Shown here: one piece after another, positions 7,673 to 14,787 of the stretch
Numbering within the stretch: position 1 is the first letter of the stretch
Layout: each line of letters begins with the position of its first letter
Source of the DNA: Candidatus Aenigmatarchaeota archaeon
GTDB lineage: Archaea; Aenigmatarchaeota; Aenigmatarchaeia; QMZP01; JAFGSV01
NCBI GenBank assembly: GCA_020343635.1
Contig: CP070804.1
Location: 29,679 to 47,042 of the forward strand
DNA: 17,364 bases
Direction: 5' to 3'
Made by a program: the position numbers and the translations under genes
The notes under the pieces: generated by a model
The model's database searches: none
Told to the model about the DNA's origin: nothing
What the model saw: only the letters and a program-made list of their open reading frames with translations

Positions 7673-9915
7673 AGGTCAAGGCTCTCCTGCCTCTCCTCGG
7701 GCTTTTCAGCCACAGGTCCGCTGAGCTGCCTCTTTATGTCCTTCGCTATGCCCGGTCCCAGAAGGTTTGTTATGGACGTCACGGGCGCTCTCCTCAGCTT
7801 CTCGATGGACCTGTAGCCGTTGTTGAACAACTTCCTTGCCCTGGCGCGGCCCACGTTCTTCAGCTTGACCAGCGGAAGAAGCTCCTCCTTTATGCCGTGC
7901 TTCACCCTCAGTCTCGTTTTCCTTATAGTGTTCATCATGTCATGCTTGTTAAGTAGAATGCCGAGTTCCTGCACTGAATAGAAGAGCCAGTCGGCAATCT
8001 CCAGGCGTGCCCTCAGCTCGCCGGGGGTTACTCCGAACTCCTCCATAAGAATGTCCTCGCCCTTCTCTTCTGCCCAGTCGTTGAGCAGTCTTACCAGCTT
8101 GGCCTCGCGCAGGAAATCATCATACTCGAGTTCCCACTCATTCGGGATTTTGCCTAAGAAGTGCTGGTTGAACTGAAGGACGAAATCCATAAGGGTGTCG
8201 CCTTCTTCATTCTCCATGTCCTTCTTCCTGATGTTGACACCGGGCATCTCCACGCATCCCGACAGCGCGTGCAGTATCGAAAGCCCTGTGAGCTTCTTCT
8301 CCTTCTCGATGGTCTCGATGCTATTTAGCAGGTGATTCGCTGAAAGCGGATCTATGTAGAGTTCAGCGACCCTCCTGCCTATCCTTGTGGGCTTTATGAC
8401 TTCATCGGCCTTTCCAGCAAGGGAAGACGCCGAAACGAACTCGCCGAATGATTCGCCCGATTCGGAACCTTCCCTCTCTATGAACCTGAATCCATGCAGC
8501 TTCTCCAGGACGTTGTCTATCTCCCTCTCAAGCGCAGCTGTGTCCCTGTACTGGTGGGCGTAGAATGTCTTCGAGAAGAATTCCATGAGACCGTCCTTGG
8601 TCGTGCCGTCCGCAGCGGCAATGAGCGCCAGTACATGCGTCCTGAGTACAGGTTCAACTCCCAGCTTGGATACTATCTTTTCAGGCTCGCCCTTGATGTA
8701 CTCCTTCCACAGTTTCTTGGCCTCATTATTATCCTTTGCAATGAGTATTGCCTCACCCTCGGTGTCATAGGTAGGCCGGCCTGCCCGGCCGCACATCTGC
8801 TGTATCTCAAGGACTGGTATGTAATCCATGCCTCCCCTGAATGTTGTGAACCTCTTGAAATCCCTGACAACGACCCTGTAGGCTGGAAGATTGACGCCCG
8901 CAGCGAGCGTCGGGGTCGCGCATATCACCTTTATCAGCCCCTTCCGAAAGGCGTCCTCTATCAGGTGCCTCTGCTTTGCTACCAGTCCCGCGTGATGGAA
9001 CACCGCTCCCCTCTGGAGCACGTAGCCCAGCTTCTGGCACTGCCTGGTAGGATGTTCCAGTACATGCGAAACATCATGCGAGAGCTTGACGAGCTCCTTC
9101 CTTTCCCCAGGCGTAAGCGTGGGTCTTATGATATCAGCCAGTTTTTCCGCGAGTGTCTCCGAGTTCTTCCTCGTGTAGACAAAAATCAGAGCCTGCTTGC
9201 CGCGCTTCATGGTGTCTTTTGCTATCTCAAATACCGGGGGAAGATTCGCGGGCAGCACAAGCTTGGGCTTTTTCGGATCCCAGCTGATTTCGTTTCCTTG
9301 AAAGACCCCGCTGTAGAGCTTGACTGGCCTGTAGTCCGATTTCACAGGCTTTGCCTGAAGCCAGTCGGCAAGCTCGTTATAATTGCTTATGGTCGCCGAA
9401 AGGGCGAGTATCTGAGGCTTTATCAGCTGCCTCAGTCTTGTCAGGATGACCTCCAGCGTAGGACCTCTGTCAGGCGAGTCTATAAGATGTATCTCGTCGG
9501 CAACTACCAGGCCTACTGAAACGAGCCACTCTGCGCCGTGGCGTATAAGGGAGTCGAGCTTTTCGGATGTGACGATGATGACGTCAAATCCTGCCAGCCA
9601 GGGGTCAGAGGAGTCTTTGTCGCCGACCGACATCGCCACCTTTATGCCCATCGGCTTGTACTTCTCCTTGAACTCCGCGTATTTCTCGGAGGCCAGTGCC
9701 TTCAGGGGAACTATGTAGAGCGTTTTCTTCTTCTGGTTCACGGCCTTAAGCATCGCCATCTCTGCGGCAAGCGTCTTGCCCGAGGCAGTCGCGGCTGCAA
9801 GAACCATGTTTTCGCCGTCAAGTAGACCTGCATCTAATGCCGCCTTCTGGACCGGGTTGATCTCCGGAAAGCCGGAAACCTCGAGGACCTTATTCACTAT
9901 GTTGGCCGGACTCAT
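7669..9915 (-). CDS. hel308: ATP-dependent DNA helicase Hel308
   Basis: A superfamily 2 Ski2-like helicase that unwinds forked DNA with 3'-5' polarity during replication-fork repair. Counting from the ATG at 9924 (751 residues), the Q-motif region NPVQ is at 23-26, Walker A ATASGKT at 45-51, DEIH (motif II) at 143-146, SAT (motif III) at 176-178, HHAGL at 310-314 and QMCGRAGRP (motif VI) at 376-384. A winged-helix and ratchet region follows, then a C-terminal helix-hairpin-helix at ~687-730. Length is typical. I place the start three codons downstream at 9915 (MSPANIV, 748 residues). A TATA box lies 26 nt before it, and the relic copy of this 5' end at 10464-10508 keeps that ATG but lacks the upstream one. 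It is the first gene of a pair with DUF192. Confidence 0.95.
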   Translation of the reverse strand: MSPANIVNKVLEVSGFPEINPVQKAALDAGLLDGENMVLAAATASGKTLAAEMAMLKAVNQKKKTLYIVPLKALASEKYAEFKEKYKPMGIKVAMSVGDKDSSDPWLAGFDVIIVTSEKLDSLIRHGAEWLVSVGLVVADEIHLIDSPDRGPTLEVILTRLRQLIKPQILALSATISNYNELADWLQAKPVKSDYRPVKLYSGVFQGNEISWDPKKPKLVLPANLPPVFEIAKDTMKRGKQALIFVYTRKNSETLAEKLADIIRPTLTPGERKELVKLSHDVSHVLEHPTRQCQKLGYVLQRGAVFHHAGLVAKQRHLIEDAFRKGLIKVICATPTLAAGVNLPAYRVVVRDFKRFTTFRGGMDYIPVLEIQQMCGRAGRPTYDTEGEAILIAKDNNEAKKLWKEYIKGEPEKIVSKLGVEPVLRTHVLALIAAADGTTKDGLMEFFSKTFYAHQYRDTAALEREIDNVLEKLHGFRFIEREGSESGESFGEFVSASSLAGKADEVIKPTRIGRRVAELYIDPLSANHLLNSIETIEKEKKLTGLSILHALSGCVEMPGVNIRKKDMENEEGDTLMDFVLQFNQHFLGKIPNEWELEYDDFLREAKLVRLLNDWAEEKGEDILMEEFGVTPGELRARLEIADWLFYSVQELGILLNKHDMMNTIRKTRLRVKHGIKEELLPLVKLKNVGRARARKLFNNGYRSIEKLRRAPVTSITNLLGPGIAKDIKRQLSGPVAEKPEERQESLDL

Positions 9916-9935
9916 AATAGTCATTATTGGACGAA

Positions 9936-9945
9936 AGTTATTAAT
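9936..9945 (-). promoter_or_regulatory. TATA box of hel308
   Basis: ATTAATAACT on the minus strand is centred 26 nt from the ATG at 9915 and 17 nt from the ATG at 9924, which favours the 9915 start on a leaderless transcript. It shares an 84-bp divergent intergenic region with the pilin promoter. Confidence 0.55.
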
Positions 9946-9971
9946 GAGACTGGGAAATTAACACTTAAAGC

Positions 9972-9979
9972 ATATTTAG
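9972..9979 (+). promoter_or_regulatory. TATA box of the pilin-like gene
   Basis: ATATTTAG is centred about 25 nt before the ATG at 10000. That would make MRKG the leaderless start and leave the two ATGs at 9991 and 9994 outside the transcript. Confidence 0.5.
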
Positions 9980-9999
9980 TTAATTATTTAATGATGTCA

Positions 10000-10428
10000 A
10001 TGAGAAAGGGTCTCACTCCTGTTATTGCAGTCGTAGTGCTTCTTCTGATTGCCGCGGCACTGGCCGGTGCCAGCTGGTTTTATACAAGTACTTATGTAGG
10101 CGGCCTGACAAAATACAATATCGAAGTCAGGGACTATTTCATGATCGGGAGCAGGAATGCTGTTATACTGATTGCCAATATGGGCAATAACGACGTGCCC
10201 GTATCCGAGATAAGCATTTACAGTAAAGATACCGGACAGATAGCCCAGGGAACGTGGGCAGACATTTCAGGAATCCCTCTTCCCGGCCCTGCTGTAGAAA
10301 TAGGTGAGATGGCCAGGTGGACTTCTGATTTTACGTGCAATACTACTGAGGAATGTACCTTCTTTGTTGTCAGCGGAGCAGGCAAATCACAGGAGATTGT
10401 TATCCGTGACACCAACTCAACCATTTGA
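10000..10428 (+). CDS. Archaeal type IV pilin-like protein
   Basis: A 142-residue protein from the ATG at 10000. It begins MRKG|LTPVIAVVVLLLIAAA, a class III signal peptide: a short basic segment, a Gly at the prepilin-peptidase site, and a hydrophobic helix with a Pro near its start, as in archaeal Pilin_N (PF07790-type) proteins. A PibD/FlaK-type peptidase should cut after the Gly, and the helix would form the fibre core. The remainder is a predicted beta-rich head with two cysteines (TCNTTEECTF) that could form a disulphide. It lies alone and divergent from hel308 with no assembly ATPase or platform gene in view, so it is probably an orphan subunit or minor pilin. In-frame ATGs also occur at 9991 and 9994; the TATA spacing selects 10000. 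Confidence 0.8.
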   Translation: MRKGLTPVIAVVVLLLIAAALAGASWFYTSTYVGGLTKYNIEVRDYFMIGSRNAVILIANMGNNDVPVSEISIYSKDTGQIAQGTWADISGIPLPGPAVEIGEMARWTSDFTCNTTEECTFFVVSGAGKSQEIVIRDTNSTI

Positions 10429-10463
10429 GGGAATTAATAAGGAGCAATCAGTTTCCGGTACCA

Positions 10464-10508
10464 TCAGTTAACTTCAAGAACCTTCTGGACGATGTTGTCC
10501 GGGCTCAT
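10464..10508 (-). pseudogene. Relic of a second hel308 5' end
   Basis: The minus strand reads MSPDNIVQKVLEVN and then TGA, against MSPANIVNKVLEV at the Hel308 start. Eleven of the first 13 residues match. Six of the 13 codons differ only synonymously (AGT/AGC, ATA/ATC, GTG/GTC, GTC/GTT, CTC/CTT, GAG/GAA). A TATA-like TAATTAAAC at 10528-10536 lies 24 nt before this ATG, so the promoter layout is retained too. No further Hel308 homology follows the stop. It is either the remnant of a decayed duplicate or a very short leaderless ORF. Confidence 0.7.
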
Positions 10509-10576
10509 AACAATTATCAGTAGAAAAGTTTAATTAGTTGAAGGGGTCCATTAATTGTAACTTGAAAACAGTTAAC

Positions 10577-10585
10577 TTTATATAT
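10577..10585 (+). promoter_or_regulatory. TATA box of the 75-residue protein gene
   Basis: TTTATATAT is a near-consensus archaeal TATA element. It predicts a transcription start near 10607 and a leader of roughly 23 nt carrying the GGAGGT site. Confidence 0.65.
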
Positions 10586-10617
10586 CTATTAATTAAATGA
10601 GCAAATACAAACACAAC

Positions 10618-10623
10618 GGAGGT
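10618..10623 (+). promoter_or_regulatory. Strong Shine-Dalgarno that decides the start
   Basis: GGAGGT lies six bases before the ATG at 10630. It rules out the in-frame ATG at 10597, whose extra 11 codons would include the Shine-Dalgarno itself. Confidence 0.8.
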
Positions 10624-10629
10624 CTTACA

Positions 10630-10857
10630 ATGGTGGAATTCCAGACTGTCAAAGCAGAGGAAGTAAAGTTCGGAAAGAACAACTTCCTTGAGATCGCAAG
10701 GAAAAAGGCGGTTACCGAAGAGGGTGACAACGAGTTCATCTCCCTTTCCAGGGGCTTCTACCTTCCTGACGGAAGCAAGAGGTTCAAGAGGAACATCGCT
10801 ATACCGGACGATCCCCAGATAAGGGAATTTGTATCGAAGCACATTAAGGACATGTAA
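10630..10857 (+). CDS. Small basic protein, conserved-looking, unknown function
   Basis: 75 residues starting MVEFQTVKAEEVKFGKNN. The protein is rich in Lys, Arg and Glu, with no membrane segment and no cysteine. The centre (FISLSRGFYLPDGSKRFKR, ~37-55) looks like two or three beta strands joined by a basic turn. The end (DPQIREFVSKHIKDM) looks like an amphipathic helix. A strand-rich core with a basic turn and C-terminal helix could suit a small nucleic-acid-binding fold such as PC4-like proteins, but this is a loose analogy, not a motif match. A near-consensus TATA box and full Shine-Dalgarno suggest strong expression. It is monocistronic and converges on the antiporter gene. Confidence 0.75.
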   Translation: MVEFQTVKAEEVKFGKNNFLEIARKKAVTEEGDNEFISLSRGFYLPDGSKRFKRNIAIPDDPQIREFVSKHIKDM

Positions 10858-10885
10858 ATCCCTTATAGCACAGAACTTTCAGCTA

Positions 10886-10916
10886 ATTCTTAATTATTTG
10901 ACCCCCGGCCGCGGCC
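10886..10916. terminator. Possible terminator region between convergent genes
   Basis: The 59-bp gap between the 75-residue gene and the antiporter gene holds a T-rich run (ATTCTTAATTATTT) suited to stopping plus-strand transcription in archaea. It also holds the perfect palindrome GGCCGCGGCC (10907-10916) directly after the antiporter stop. Function is inferred from placement only. Confidence 0.25.
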
Positions 10917-11918
10917 TCAGTTCATGATCCTGGGGTTCCTTCTCACAGCCCGGGTGAAGAACAGCGGGAAAGCAAGGGTGGTTACTACTGCCATGACTAT
11001 GAGAGAAGAGTAGACGTTGACCGGGATGAGTCCTATGTTGAAAGCTATGAAAACGAGCACCAGCTCCACGGCTCCCCTGCTGTTCATTCCCCACCCTATC
11101 AGGTACAGCTGGTTCGCCCTCAGTTTTGTGAAAGGCTTAGTCAGCCATGTACCAAGCATCTTTCCCACTACGGCCAGGGATATCACTATCAGCAAAAGGA
11201 CCGGCTCCAGTATCAGGGACTGGGTGCTGAAATATAAGCCCTTGGAAACTAAGTCGAAGGGGGAAAGGATGTAAAGGAGGATTTTTTCAAGCTCAGGAAC
11301 CATCTTCTCATACCTGCCTATCTCCTTGTGTACCAGTACGCCAAGGAAGAACGACCAGAGCGCGGCAGAGAGGATCACAGCCTCTGTTACGGCGATGTTG
11401 GCAGAGAACAGGTAGCCTATTGCTATGAATAGCGAGAGTCCTATGAGGTCGTCTATGATACCCACCCCCAGGAGGAGGGAACCTATCTTGGTCTTAACCT
11501 TTTTCATCTCAACGAGTACCTTCGCCTTCGTGGCCTCCGCGGTTATGCTCATGGCTATGCCGACAAACAGGGAGACTGAGAGCGGGAATCCCAGGAGCAG
11601 AAAAGCTGTAAAACCCAGCAAGAATGGTGTCACCGAAGCGAGAATGCCTATTACCGCCGCGTCTTTCTTCTCCTTTGAAAGCACACTCCAGGAAACCTCC
11701 ATTCCGGCTATGAACATAAGTCCCAGAAGACCCGCATATCCGAGGTTCAGTACTACATATTCATTCGGTTCGATGAAAGCCTGCCTGAATACGGGCAGGC
11801 CCGCTATTATGCCGCCCACCATCATGCCTGCAATCGAAGACAGCCGGAACCTTCTGAACAGGGCAACGAAAGTCAGTGCGATTACTATGCAGAATCCCAG
11901 CGATACCAGAAGGTTCAT
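10917..11918 (-). CDS. CPA2-family cation/proton antiporter (Kef/NapA-like membrane domain)
   Basis: 333 residues, about ten or more transmembrane helices, transport domain only (no TrkA-N/TrkA-C tail). From the ATG at 11918, the aspartate pair sits in GIIDDLIGLS (D156 D157), the ion-binding helix of CPA2 proteins. The unwound-helix region is SITAEATKAKV (124-134). GKMLGTWL (252-259) carries the conserved Lys, and GMNSRGAVELVL (277-288) matches the family GMxxRGxVxLV. A DD rather than ND pair is usually linked to electrogenic Na+/H+ exchange; the ion is inferred. The frame is open 24 codons further upstream into the S2P gene, but a TATA box 27 nt before 11918 and the start of the first helix favour the shorter protein. 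It follows the protease gene on the same strand. Confidence 0.9.
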   Translation of the reverse strand: MNLLVSLGFCIVIALTFVALFRRFRLSSIAGMMVGGIIAGLPVFRQAFIEPNEYVVLNLGYAGLLGLMFIAGMEVSWSVLSKEKKDAAVIGILASVTPFLLGFTAFLLLGFPLSVSLFVGIAMSITAEATKAKVLVEMKKVKTKIGSLLLGVGIIDDLIGLSLFIAIGYLFSANIAVTEAVILSAALWSFFLGVLVHKEIGRYEKMVPELEKILLYILSPFDLVSKGLYFSTQSLILEPVLLLIVISLAVVGKMLGTWLTKPFTKLRANQLYLIGWGMNSRGAVELVLVFIAFNIGLIPVNVYSSLIVMAVVTTLAFPLFFTRAVRRNPRIMN

Positions 11919-11940
11919 AATAAGTTTTTGGCCGAGGTCC

Positions 11941-11950
11941 CATTTAAACG
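11941..11950 (-). promoter_or_regulatory. TATA box of the antiporter gene, overlapping the S2P stop codon
   Basis: CGTTTAAATG on the minus strand contains the TAA stop (11944-11946) of the upstream protease gene and is centred 27 nt before the antiporter ATG. This suggests an independent leaderless transcript despite the tight spacing. Confidence 0.45.
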
Positions 11951-13551
11951 AGATTCCCCAGAGGCAGGAAGTTGGCGATAAGAAGTGCAAGTATTACATA
12001 CATTACCAGTCTCATTATCCACCTGGAATGCCTGGGCATGTATTTCGCCAGGACTATATCCCACATCTTGCCCCCGTCGAAAGGCTTTATCGGGAGCAGG
12101 TTGAATATGCCCACACCGAGGTTTATCAGGAACAAAAAGAAGAGAAGTCCCTGGGCGAACTCCCCTGCGTCCTCATAGTAGGCGAATTCCGGCTTTATCT
12201 CGTACTGGGCAGGCAGTACTCCAACTATGCCTATGAATCCCGGCCTGTTCCTTTCCTGAAGCATTTTCTCCCATTTGTCCGTGTTTATCTTGGCCGTGAA
12301 CTCAAGTCCCGGATAGTTTTCGGAAATCCAATTCCACATGAGTATCTTCTGCCTTATGCTGTTCCATGTCACATCGGTCCTCACCCCGAGATTGCCTGCA
12401 ATCCATTCTGCCGATCCCTGGTAGAAGTCTATGCTGCCGGGTATCAGGTGCTCAAGCGGTGCGAATATGTAAAGCATGGAATCCGGTACGTAAACGTCAT
12501 CCCTGGGCGCCTCTGCAGTCACCAGGGATACCTTTTCGATCATGTCCCCCTTTTTGGTTGTGATCTCTATCAGTTTACCCTCTCCGGCCTCTTCAAGTGC
12601 AAGCGTGAGATCCACATGGTCGTTTACCTCGTAACCGTCAACCGCCACTATTACCGAATCCGGGTCCAGGCCCACTCTCACAGCGGGGTAGTTCTGGAAT
12701 AGAAGAACCTCGCCGAGTCCTGGCGCAAGCTGTTCCATGAGAAGGGCATTCTGAATATAGAAGACATCATCCGCAGTTGTTATCATTATCGTTTCGTTTT
12801 CTGGGAAGTTACCCAGGGTGGCATTTATGTCGGCAACTCCGACGACCCCGACTTCATTGACCTTCTGGATAGAGGCAACGCTTATCTGTTCATAGGGATA
12901 TGTCTGGAAGTTGACTCCTGCCGGAGTGTAGAAGGCATTTATCATCCACACGAATATTAACAGGGAAAGTCCTGCAAGCAGGAAGTTGGCAAAGGAGCCT
13001 GCAGAAAAGACTCTCAGCTGGGCCCATGTGCTTTTTTTCGCCAGCTGTTCTTCGTCGGGCTCGACAAAGGCAAGGGGTATTATGGCAAGAAGGCCGACAC
13101 CGAGTGATTTTATCTTGGTCCTCTCCCTTGCAGTAAAGATCCCGTGGAAACCCTCATGGACGATGACCAGAAGGGCGATGGATATTATGTAGTACCAGAA
13201 CGGGACCGCGAGGAATCCGTAACCGAAAACAGGCGTGGCTGTGAGTGAAGGTATAACAAGTGCCAGGCCTGGGCCTGCGGTCTCTGCTGTGAGATTCATT
13301 ATAAGCATGTCAAAGATGAACTTCACGCCTATCACGGAAGCCACGAATCCCGTGATCACAGATACGAAACCCACCACTTTCCAGAAGCGCGGGAAGGTCG
13401 TGCCTATCTTTATCAAAAATTTCTTGCCTCTCTGTGTCCTTCTCAGAAGCAGGATAGACTCACGTTTAAACTTGCTTCTGTCCCTGTAGACAAGAACGGC
13501 AAGAATCGCTATGAATACCAAAACCGATATCAGATAAAAATCCAGGTCCAT
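11944..13551 (-). CDS. Site-2 protease family (M50) membrane metalloprotease with PDZ insert
   Basis: 535 residues. An intramembrane zinc protease that would cleave membrane-bound substrates such as regulator anchors or signal-peptide remnants. The N-terminus has two or three transmembrane segments with a basic stretch (~22-50) between them. HEGFH at 132-136 is the HExxH zinc site inside a helix. SFANFLLAGLS (~186-196) matches the helix after the site in S2P proteins. A PDZ-like region spans ~290-345 (VRVGLDPDSVIVAVDGYEV). NLLPIKPFDGG at 484-494 is the second metal-binding motif, with D492 as third ligand. About 140 residues of extra soluble sequence between the PDZ-like region and this last motif are not recognised. 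A TATA box 27 nt before the ATG indicates a leaderless transcript. No dedicated partner is adjacent. Confidence 0.9.
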   Translation of the reverse strand: MDLDFYLISVLVFIAILAVLVYRDRSKFKRESILLLRRTQRGKKFLIKIGTTFPRFWKVVGFVSVITGFVASVIGVKFIFDMLIMNLTAETAGPGLALVIPSLTATPVFGYGFLAVPFWYYIISIALLVIVHEGFHGIFTARERTKIKSLGVGLLAIIPLAFVEPDEEQLAKKSTWAQLRVFSAGSFANFLLAGLSLLIFVWMINAFYTPAGVNFQTYPYEQISVASIQKVNEVGVVGVADINATLGNFPENETIMITTADDVFYIQNALLMEQLAPGLGEVLLFQNYPAVRVGLDPDSVIVAVDGYEVNDHVDLTLALEEAGEGKLIEITTKKGDMIEKVSLVTAEAPRDDVYVPDSMLYIFAPLEHLIPGSIDFYQGSAEWIAGNLGVRTDVTWNSIRQKILMWNWISENYPGLEFTAKINTDKWEKMLQERNRPGFIGIVGVLPAQYEIKPEFAYYEDAGEFAQGLLFFLFLINLGVGIFNLLPIKPFDGGKMWDIVLAKYMPRHSRWIMRLVMYVILALLIANFLPLGNLV

Positions 13552-13572
13552 AAATCTAATTGGAATGTTTTT

Positions 13573-13583
13573 GTTAAATATAT
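13573..13583 (-). promoter_or_regulatory. TATA box of the site-2 protease gene
   Basis: ATATATTTAAC on the minus strand is centred 27 nt before the ATG at 13551. It lies in the 108-bp divergent gap shared with the DUF1704-like gene. Confidence 0.6.
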
Positions 13584-13617
13584 TAGAGAGTTATTAAGGG
13601 ATTTTCCTCTGTTTCCC

Positions 13618-13627
13618 CTTTATAAAA
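13618..13627 (+). promoter_or_regulatory. TATA box of the DUF1704-like gene
   Basis: TTTATAAAAT predicts initiation near 13649, about 11 nt before the annotated GTG start. The bases at 13648-13659 read GTG GTG AAA TAG in the same frame as the gene. Confidence 0.5.
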
Positions 13628-13659
13628 TTATGCAATAATTGCCTTATGTGGTGAAATAG

Positions 13660-14787
13660 GTGACAGAAGATGCAGACCTGTTACATTTGCAGGAATATGA
13701 CCGACGAATCGGTGAGATCGAGGGATTAGTTGGAGATTTGTTTACCCATCTCGATAGCGAAGTTGTGGGCCATGATAGCTCTGGTAATCCTCAATTAAGA
13801 TACAGAGAGCCGAAGTATACTCATCGCTTAAAAGAACTTGAAAGAATGGGAGGCGCATTTGATGCCGAGTCCTATCTGGGGAAAATTCTTGAGAAAAGAT
13901 GGTTGGCATCAATGGATAAACTGTGGGCTATCGATGCAATAGGCTCACCAGACTTTACAGAACGAAGTATTGATTATTTTCAGAATTTAGTTCCAACGCA
14001 AGAAGATGTTGGGAGAGCAAAAAGGATCATAATGGAAACATCTGCCGAAGATACTTCTGATGAGAGTTCAAAAATGGTTTATGCTTTTGGACTCCGTGAC
14101 AGAATGGAAGCATCTTTGAAAAGGAAGGGTCTACTGGGTCAGAGTAAATGGAATGTTGTAATAGTTAATCCGAGAGAAGGAGAAAGGATTCCTATGTTAT
14201 GTACTGACAAAGCTTCAAAAAGGATCAGGATATGTGTTGATTACAAAAATCCTGATAGAGTGGCCAGGATTTCCAAGCTTCACGAAGTTGATGGCCATGT
14301 CATGCAATGGCAGAACGGTCTGGAACAGCCATTACCCAATACATTCTTTCATGGGGTTGATGGAAGAAGCGTCATGACATCCGAAGGAATCATAGGAACT
14401 GTATTAAGAAATGAAGGTTATGAGCCCAACAACAGGAAATATGCCGCATGCCTTATTGCAGTGGATGCCGCACTCAGAGAGGCATCTTATATGGACGTTG
14501 TAGAGATGATGGAACAGAATTTCGGATTTACTGACAAGGATGCAAAAGACATAGCATATCGTGCGAAGAGGGGACTCAGTGACACTTCAAAGGGTGGCGG
14601 ATTCCCGAAAGATGCCGCTTATATGCTCGGTGATTGGGCAGTTCAGAAATACGTGGAGCGAAAGGGAGACCTGAGTAAGCTGTATATAGGGAATATTGCG
14701 CTTGAAGATATAGCTGTTATTGACTGGCTTCTCGGAAACGGAACACTGAAACCAGCGAGATACCTGCCTGATTTTTTATCCTATTAG
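13660..14787 (+). CDS. DUF1704/MATCAP-like HExxxH metallopeptidase
   Basis: 375 residues. LHEVDGH at 207-213 gives H208, E209 and H213, the HExxxH zinc site of the DUF1704 (PF08014) family, whose animal member MATCAP removes the terminal tyrosine of tubulin. Supporting family features follow in order: NGLEQP (219-224), TSEG with E242 (family TEEGLA, the candidate third ligand), and a C-terminal block GDLSKLYIGNIALED...LP.F (337-372). Length is that of a minimal catalytic domain, shorter than animal proteins. No signal peptide or membrane helix is seen, so it is predicted cytosolic. The prokaryotic substrate is unknown. The only usable start in frame is GTG 13660, because TAG lies just before it. 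Base composition is lower than its neighbours: two sampled 60-nt rows have 24 and 25 G+C, against 29 and 31 in two rows from S2P and hel308. Transfer is therefore possible. It ends in TAG, touching the tRNA gene. Confidence 0.75.
   Translation: MTEDADLLHLQEYDRRIGEIEGLVGDLFTHLDSEVVGHDSSGNPQLRYREPKYTHRLKELERMGGAFDAESYLGKILEKRWLASMDKLWAIDAIGSPDFTERSIDYFQNLVPTQEDVGRAKRIIMETSAEDTSDESSKMVYAFGLRDRMEASLKRKGLLGQSKWNVVIVNPREGERIPMLCTDKASKRIRICVDYKNPDRVARISKLHEVDGHVMQWQNGLEQPLPNTFFHGVDGRSVMTSEGIIGTVLRNEGYEPNNRKYAACLIAVDAALREASYMDVVEMMEQNFGFTDKDAKDIAYRAKRGLSDTSKGGGFPKDAAYMLGDWAVQKYVERKGDLSKLYIGNIALEDIAVIDWLLGNGTLKPARYLPDFLSY

Noticed and set aside
8494..9519. Plus-strand open frame of 341 codons
   Set aside because: It lies antisense inside hel308, has no recognisable domain, and mirrors the codon pattern of the helicase.
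11425..12702. Plus-strand open frame of 425 codons
   Set aside because: It is antisense to the antiporter and site-2 protease genes, both firmly identified, and no promoter or domain supports it.
13552..13659. Attachment-site copy of the tRNA-Leu 3' end upstream of the DUF1704-like gene
   Set aside because: No match to the last 13 bases of the tRNA was seen; the gap holds only two divergent TATA boxes.
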